From Sulfitobacter sp. (lineage in GTDB: Bacteria; Pseudomonadota; Alphaproteobacteria; Rhodobacterales; Rhodobacteraceae): a stretch of 16,578 bases of DNA. The stretch lies in assembly GCA_024636405.1 (NCBI GenBank), contig JAGXHC010000207.1:1-16578 (forward strand), given 5' to 3'. The translations under genes and the position numbers were made by a program. Below the pieces are notes generated by a model, which saw nothing but the letters and a program-made list of their open reading frames with translations, was not told the origin of the DNA and did no database searches. Positions within the stretch are counted from its first letter, which is position 1. Every line of letters begins with the position of its first letter. Positions 13,886 through 16,578 of this stretch are shown one piece after another.

Positions 13886-14476
13886 ATGTCACATGATATT
13901 CGTCCTCAGCTGCTGGCCTGCACGATCTGCGCCGACCGATTTGCCACAACGGCCACCGGGCACCGGCCCAATCCCGTGGTCTGGTTTGCGCCCGGCGCGC
14001 GGCTGTTGATTGCCAGCCAGGCACCGGGGCTGCGCGTGCATGAGGCAAACACACCTTTTTGGGATGCCTCGGGCGTGCGGCTGCGCGACTGGCTGGGGCT
14101 GGACGAAGCGACGTTTTATGACCGCAGCAAGGTGGCGATCATTCCGATGGCTTTTTGCTTTCCGGGCTATGACGCCAAGGGCAGCGACCTGCCGCCACCG
14201 CCCGTCTGCGCGCGGACATGGCGGGCAGGCGCGCTGCGCATCGTGCCGGACGTGCGGCTGACGGTGCTGATCGGGGGCCATGCAATGAAGTACCACCTGC
14301 CGGGCTTCCGGACGGTGACACAGGCGGTGGCAGACTGGCGCGCCCATCCGCCCGGCGTCTTTGCCTTGCCACATCCGTCCTGGCGCAATACCGGATGGCT
14401 AAAGAAGAACCCGTGGTTCGCGGCCGAAGTGCTGCCGCGCCTGCGGTCTGCCGTGCAAGAGGTGATACATGACTGA
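13886..14476 (+). CDS. Uracil-DNA glycosylase-family protein with four-cysteine (Fe-S type) pattern
   Basis: A 196-residue member of the uracil-DNA glycosylase superfamily (pfam03167), probably a base-excision repair or nucleic-acid binding enzyme. Cysteines at 12, 15 (ACTICADRF), 91 (MAFCFPGY) and 108 (PPVCART) follow the C-x2-C-x(about 70)-C-x(about 16)-C layout of the [4Fe-4S] family 4/5 enzymes. The motif-1 region reads LLIASQAPGLRVHE, where family 4 has GEAPG or GEGPG, followed by NTPFWDASG. The DNA-contact motif is present as LPHPSWRN (HPS). Because motif 1 is altered, uracil excision is uncertain. Closely similar proteins are common in Rhodobacterales, from memory. The stop overlaps the next gene by eight bases. 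The start is the first ATG in frame and no earlier start is plausible because of the divergent promoter. Confidence 0.85.
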   Translation: MSHDIRPQLLACTICADRFATTATGHRPNPVVWFAPGARLLIASQAPGLRVHEANTPFWDASGVRLRDWLGLDEATFYDRSKVAIIPMAFCFPGYDAKGSDLPPPPVCARTWRAGALRIVPDVRLTVLIGGHAMKYHLPGFRTVTQAVADWRAHPPGVFALPHPSWRNTGWLKKNPWFAAEVLPRLRSAVQEVIHD

Positions 14477-15251
14477 AACGACCCCGCTGGACACGGCCCA
14501 CGCGGCGATGATGGCCGCACCCGATGATGACGCAGCGCGCCTGCGGTTCTATGAGCGCATCGCGGATGTGGAACTGTTCGTATTGCTGAGCGCAGAGCCT
14601 GCGGGCGACCAGATTGATCCGGTGTTGTTGGATGATGTGTATTTGGTCGTGTTTGACCGGGCCGGGCGGCTGGCGGCCTATGTGGGTGAAAGCGCGCCTT
14701 ATGTGGCGCTGTCGGGCCGCGCCATTGCCCAGATGCTGGAGGGTCAGGCGCTGGGGCTGGCCGTCAATATCGGCGTGGCCCCTTCCGCGATCATGCTTTC
14801 GCCAGAGGCGATAACGTGGCTGCGCAACACGCTGAGCCACGCCCCCGGAGAAGTAGAGGCGCGGATTGAGCGGGTCTTGCCGCCCTCTGGCCTGCCCGAA
14901 AGCCTGATCACAGCGATCGACGCCAAGCTTGCGACAGCGACGGGAATGGCGGCGGGCGCTTTTCTGGTGGCGGTGGAATATGCGGGTGGCGGACGCGGGC
15001 ATCTGCTGGGCTTTGTGGGGGCCATTCCACGAGCGCAGGATGCGCTGGTGCGCGCCGCATCCGAAGCGCTGACATTCTCCGGCATCGAGGCGGGCGCGAC
15101 GGATGTGGGATTCTTTGCGCCGGATGACCCGGTGGTGTTGAGTCTGGCCAAGGTCGGGTTGCGGTTTGACCTGCCGCAGCAGGATCCGCTGCAACACACG
15201 CCCCGCTTGCCGCCCGGCAGCGACCCTGCGAAACCACCGATCCTGAAATAA
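14469..15251 (+). CDS. SseB-family protein
   Basis: A 260-residue soluble protein with no signal peptide or membrane segment. The N-terminal half (about 5-120: TPLDTAHAAMMAAPDDDAAR, RFYERIADVELFVLL, YVALSGRAIAQML, LGLAVNIGVAPSAIMLSPEA) matches the SseB N-terminal domain family (pfam07179). The second half (about 130-240) has a weaker repeat of alpha/beta character and a Pro-rich C-terminal tail. SseB proteins outside Salmonella have no settled role; the name comes from a Salmonella sulfurtransferase/serine-sensitivity gene and should not be read as type III secretion. The gene overlaps the preceding uracil-DNA glycosylase-family gene by eight bases (14469-14476), so the two are co-transcribed. 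A weak 7-bp hairpin with one G-T pair (15254-15270) follows the stop. Confidence 0.78.
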   Translation: MTETTPLDTAHAAMMAAPDDDAARLRFYERIADVELFVLLSAEPAGDQIDPVLLDDVYLVVFDRAGRLAAYVGESAPYVALSGRAIAQMLEGQALGLAVNIGVAPSAIMLSPEAITWLRNTLSHAPGEVEARIERVLPPSGLPESLITAIDAKLATATGMAAGAFLVAVEYAGGGRGHLLGFVGAIPRAQDALVRAASEALTFSGIEAGATDVGFFAPDDPVVLSLAKVGLRFDLPQQDPLQHTPRLPPGSDPAKPPILK

Positions 15252-15377
15252 TCGACGGGTTATACCTGTCATTTGCTGACGCAAGGTCACTTCGCCGCGA
15301 GGACGCAAACTCGTGGGGTGAAATGTCTGTGCGTCGGGCATAGCCTTGTTGAAATGCAATGGACAGGAGCGTTCAAA

Positions 15378-15902
15378 ATGACCCGATTTACCCATTTGAT
15401 GGCCACGGCGGCAGCAGTGCTGGTCTTTGCGGGGCCCGGAATTGCCGGCGAACAATATGTCGACGAGACCGGCTTTGCCGCGTCCGGTTATGACGTGGTC
15501 GCCTATTTCGACATTGCGCAAAATCCCGTCGGGCAGGTCCAGCCGGAAGGGTTGCCGGGGGACAAGGATTTCACCGCCACCCACAACGGTGCCACCTTCG
15601 CCTTTGCCAGCGCGGCCAACCGCGATGCCTTTGTCGCGGACCCTGCGAAATACGCGCCGCAGTATGACGGGCATTGCGCTTACGGCGTGTCCAAGGGCGG
15701 CAAGGTGCCGGGCAACCCGAACCTGTGGCGGATAGTGGATGACAAGCTTTATCTGAATATCACCAAAAATGTGGTGGGGTTCTGGGAGGAAGACATTGCG
15801 GGCAATATCAACCTGGCTGAAGGCGAATGGGCGACTATTGAACCAAAGCCCCGCTCCACCAGCACGATCCCGCAGTTTTCCAGCGCCGCGCCGGCCGAGT
15901 GA
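15378..15902 (+). CDS. Secreted YHS domain-containing protein
   Basis: A 174-residue protein with a signal peptide (residues about 1-23, MATAAAVLVFAGPGIAG) and a YHS-type domain at about 30-140. Recognisable segments are GYDVVAYFD (38-45), FTATHNGATFAFASAANRDA (65-84), FVADPAKYAPQYDGHCAYGV (85-104) and LWRIVDDKLYLNI. Single YHS domains are linked to metal or metalloprotein partners in some systems; no function is demonstrated for this secreted group. AGGAG at 15365-15369, eight bases before the ATG, decides the start; the frame continues upstream to 15273, but that would hide the signal peptide. A C-terminal tail rich in Ser, Thr and Pro follows. The stop overlaps the GTG start of the rhodanese (GTGA, 15899-15902), which points to a shared transcript and coupled translation. 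Confidence 0.87.
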   Translation: MTRFTHLMATAAAVLVFAGPGIAGEQYVDETGFAASGYDVVAYFDIAQNPVGQVQPEGLPGDKDFTATHNGATFAFASAANRDAFVADPAKYAPQYDGHCAYGVSKGGKVPGNPNLWRIVDDKLYLNITKNVVGFWEEDIAGNINLAEGEWATIEPKPRSTSTIPQFSSAAPAE

Positions 15903-16381
15903 ACCAACCGCGCGATCACCATCGCCGAAAAGCCCCGCCGCGTCTTGCGCGGCGGGGCTTTATATTGGGTGCGACTGGTATCGCGACAGCTGGCGGAGCC
16001 GCGTGGTGGTTCAATGTGACAGCAAAAGTGGATGCGGACGCGCTCAGCGCGCCTGATACGCTGGCGGCGGTGCGGGCGGGTACGCTGACCCTGATCGACA
16101 TCCGCAGGCCCGATGAATGGGCGCGCACGGGGGTGCCACAGGGCGCGGTGCCACTGGACATGCGGCAGGACGATTTTATGCAGGCGCTGCTGGTTGCGGT
16201 GGGCGGCGACACGACATTGCCCATCGCGTTGATCTGCGCGCGTGGGGTGCGATCGCGGGGCCTGGCGGCGCGTCTGCGCACTGCCGGTTTCACCCGGATC
16301 ATCAACGTGCCGGAGGGCATGACAGGGTCCGGCGCGGGGCCTGGATGGATCGCGCGGGGGTTGCCGGTCAGTCAGATCTGA
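15899..16381 (+). CDS. Tat-dependent periplasmic rhodanese-like protein
   Basis: A 160-residue single-domain rhodanese, a potential sulfurtransferase or sulfur carrier. It starts with GTG overlapping the YHS gene's stop. Residues 15-38 form a twin-arginine type signal (ARRGFILGATG then a hydrophobic run ending in AAWWF), so it is likely exported folded to the periplasm or anchored there. The rhodanese domain follows: LIDIRRPDEWARTGV (65-79), ALDM-like VPLDMRQ, the active-site loop LICARGVRSR with Cys113, and the GWIARGLPV ending. The Cys-x-Arg loop is intact. No Met start lies between the GTG and the twin arginines, so the GTG is the most credible start. A terminator-like hairpin occupies codons 11-21. 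Partner secreted YHS protein and rhodanese suggest a joint periplasmic sulfur or metal function, as inference. Confidence 0.86.
   Translation: MNQPRDHHRRKAPPRLARRGFILGATGIATAGGAAWWFNVTAKVDADALSAPDTLAAVRAGTLTLIDIRRPDEWARTGVPQGAVPLDMRQDDFMQALLVAVGGDTTLPIALICARGVRSRGLAARLRTAGFTRIINVPEGMTGSGAGPGWIARGLPVSQI
15929..15961 (+). terminator. Terminator-like hairpin inside the rhodanese signal-peptide coding sequence
   Basis: A perfect 14-bp stem (15929-15942 with 15948-15961) with loop TCTTG, followed by a T-rich TATATT stretch, has the form of an intrinsic terminator or attenuator. It lies 27 bases after the YHS stop, where a terminator would be expected, yet it encodes residues 11-21 of the rhodanese, including the twin-arginine motif. 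Ribosomes starting at the overlapping GTG would disrupt it, so it may set the level of rhodanese relative to YHS. Confidence 0.65.
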
Positions 16382-16399
16382 CGCGCCCGACGGACAATA

Positions 16400-16438
16400 C
16401 CTTGCAAGGAACTGGTGCGGGGTTTTGCAAAACCCCGC
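16400..16438. terminator. Palindromes between convergent genes, probable bidirectional terminator
   Basis: CCTTGCAAGG (16400-16409) and a perfect 22-bp palindrome (16417-16438, arms GCGGGGTTTTG and its complement) lie between the rhodanese stop at 16381 and the stop of the minus-strand gene at 16446. The symmetry would give the same hairpin in both transcripts. There is no T-run after it, so termination efficiency is uncertain. Confidence 0.5.
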
Positions 16439-16445
16439 TGCATCG

Positions 16446-16578
16446 TCACTCTGCGGGCAGATCGCCCCGCCGCAGGATCCGGTCACGCAGCGCGGCGCGT
16501 TCGGCGCGCGCACGGGTCACGATGCCGGGTTCGCGCAGGGTGTGCGGACTGTCCAGCCGAAACCCCTGTGGCGCGCGC
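16446..16578 (-). CDS. 3' end of an unidentified gene (5' part outside window)
   Basis: The minus-strand frame is open from the window edge to TGA at 16448-16446, giving 43 C-terminal residues. Recognisable pieces are GFRLDSPHTLREPGIVTRAR and ERAALRDRILRRGDLPAE. The piece is Arg-rich and hydrophilic, with G/C-rich third codon positions like its neighbours, and its stop is followed by the palindromes shared with the convergent rhodanese, all of which support a real gene end. I do not recognise the family and assign no function. Confidence 0.55.
   Translation of the reverse strand, partial: RAPQGFRLDSPHTLREPGIVTRARAERAALRDRILRRGDLPAE

Noticed and set aside
12703..13887. Longer version of the L,D-transpeptidase starting at 13887
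   Set aside because: It would place 48 residues before a clear signal peptide and run through the divergent promoter region.
15254..15270. Terminator after the SseB-family gene
   Set aside because: The stem is only 7 bp with a G-T pair and is followed by just ATTT; too weak to list on its own.
14139..15674. Long open frame of 511 codons on the minus strand
   Set aside because: It lies antisense to three well-supported genes and its product is dominated by Arg, Gln and His, typical of a shadow frame in G+C-rich DNA.
15273..15902. Longer version of the YHS gene starting at 15273
   Set aside because: The signal peptide begins at the ATG at 15378, which has a good AGGAG eight bases upstream.
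1..16578. tRNA, rRNA, CRISPR array, insertion sequence or prophage genes
   Set aside because: None was recognised by eye: no repeat-spacer pattern, no transposase or integrase motif, and no cloverleaf with TTCRA arm in the gaps. A covariance-model search would be needed to exclude small RNAs.

Overview
The window looks like the chromosome of an alphaproteobacterium of the order Rhodobacterales, probably the Roseobacter group. This rests on the gene order rpsA - ihfB - LapA-like - trpF, on roseobacter-style protein families (SseB-like protein, small CxxC uracil-DNA glycosylase, YHS protein, Tat rhodanese, extensin-like protein paired with an L,D-transpeptidase), on G+C-rich coding sequence, and on a two-hairpin intergenic element of a type I recall from this group. 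No rRNA, tRNA, CRISPR array, transposase or phage gene was seen.

Layout. (1) 1-2449, plus strand: the 3' part of rpsA with a strong terminator, then ihfB, a LapA-type membrane protein and trpF, tightly packed. (2) 2450-2620: a hairpin repeat element between convergent genes. (3) 7373-2621, minus strand: a surface-polysaccharide operon, kpsT-like ATPase > kpsE-like polysaccharide co-polymerase > kdsA > phosphomannomutase/phosphoglucomutase, with overlapping or closely spaced genes and a candidate promoter with an inverted repeat in front of kpsT. (4) 8349-7561, minus: a LuxI-family acyl-homoserine-lactone synthase with all invariant residues and an unusual N-terminal extension. A histidine kinase with six predicted membrane segments (8569-10017, plus) diverges from it. 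The 219-base shared region carries a CtrA-like box and a perfect GTGACA-N4-TGTCAC palindrome. (5) 11695-10151, minus: the decayed remains of a YraQ/ArsP-type permease, followed by an intact cation-diffusion-facilitator gene whose ATG overlaps the dead gene's stop. (6) 13743-11777, minus: an L,D-transpeptidase and an extensin-like, LAS-peptidase-like protein, overlapping by ATGA and probably acting on peptidoglycan. (7) 13886-16381, plus: uracil-DNA glycosylase-family protein, SseB-like protein, secreted YHS protein and a Tat-dependent rhodanese. A terminator-like hairpin lies inside the coding sequence of the rhodanese signal peptide. (8) The last 133 bases hold the 3' end of an unidentified minus-strand gene.

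How it may work together. The kps/kdsA/phosphohexomutase genes make and export a surface glycan, probably Kdo-linked. The neighbouring AHL synthase suggests, but does not prove, that surface polysaccharide is tied to cell density. No LuxR-type receptor is present, and the only sensor beside the synthase is a membrane histidine kinase without a periplasmic domain. That pair is the most interesting hypothesis in the window. Other points worth checking are the eroding permease gene, the intragenic terminator in the rhodanese, and the strict metal-site pattern of KdsA.
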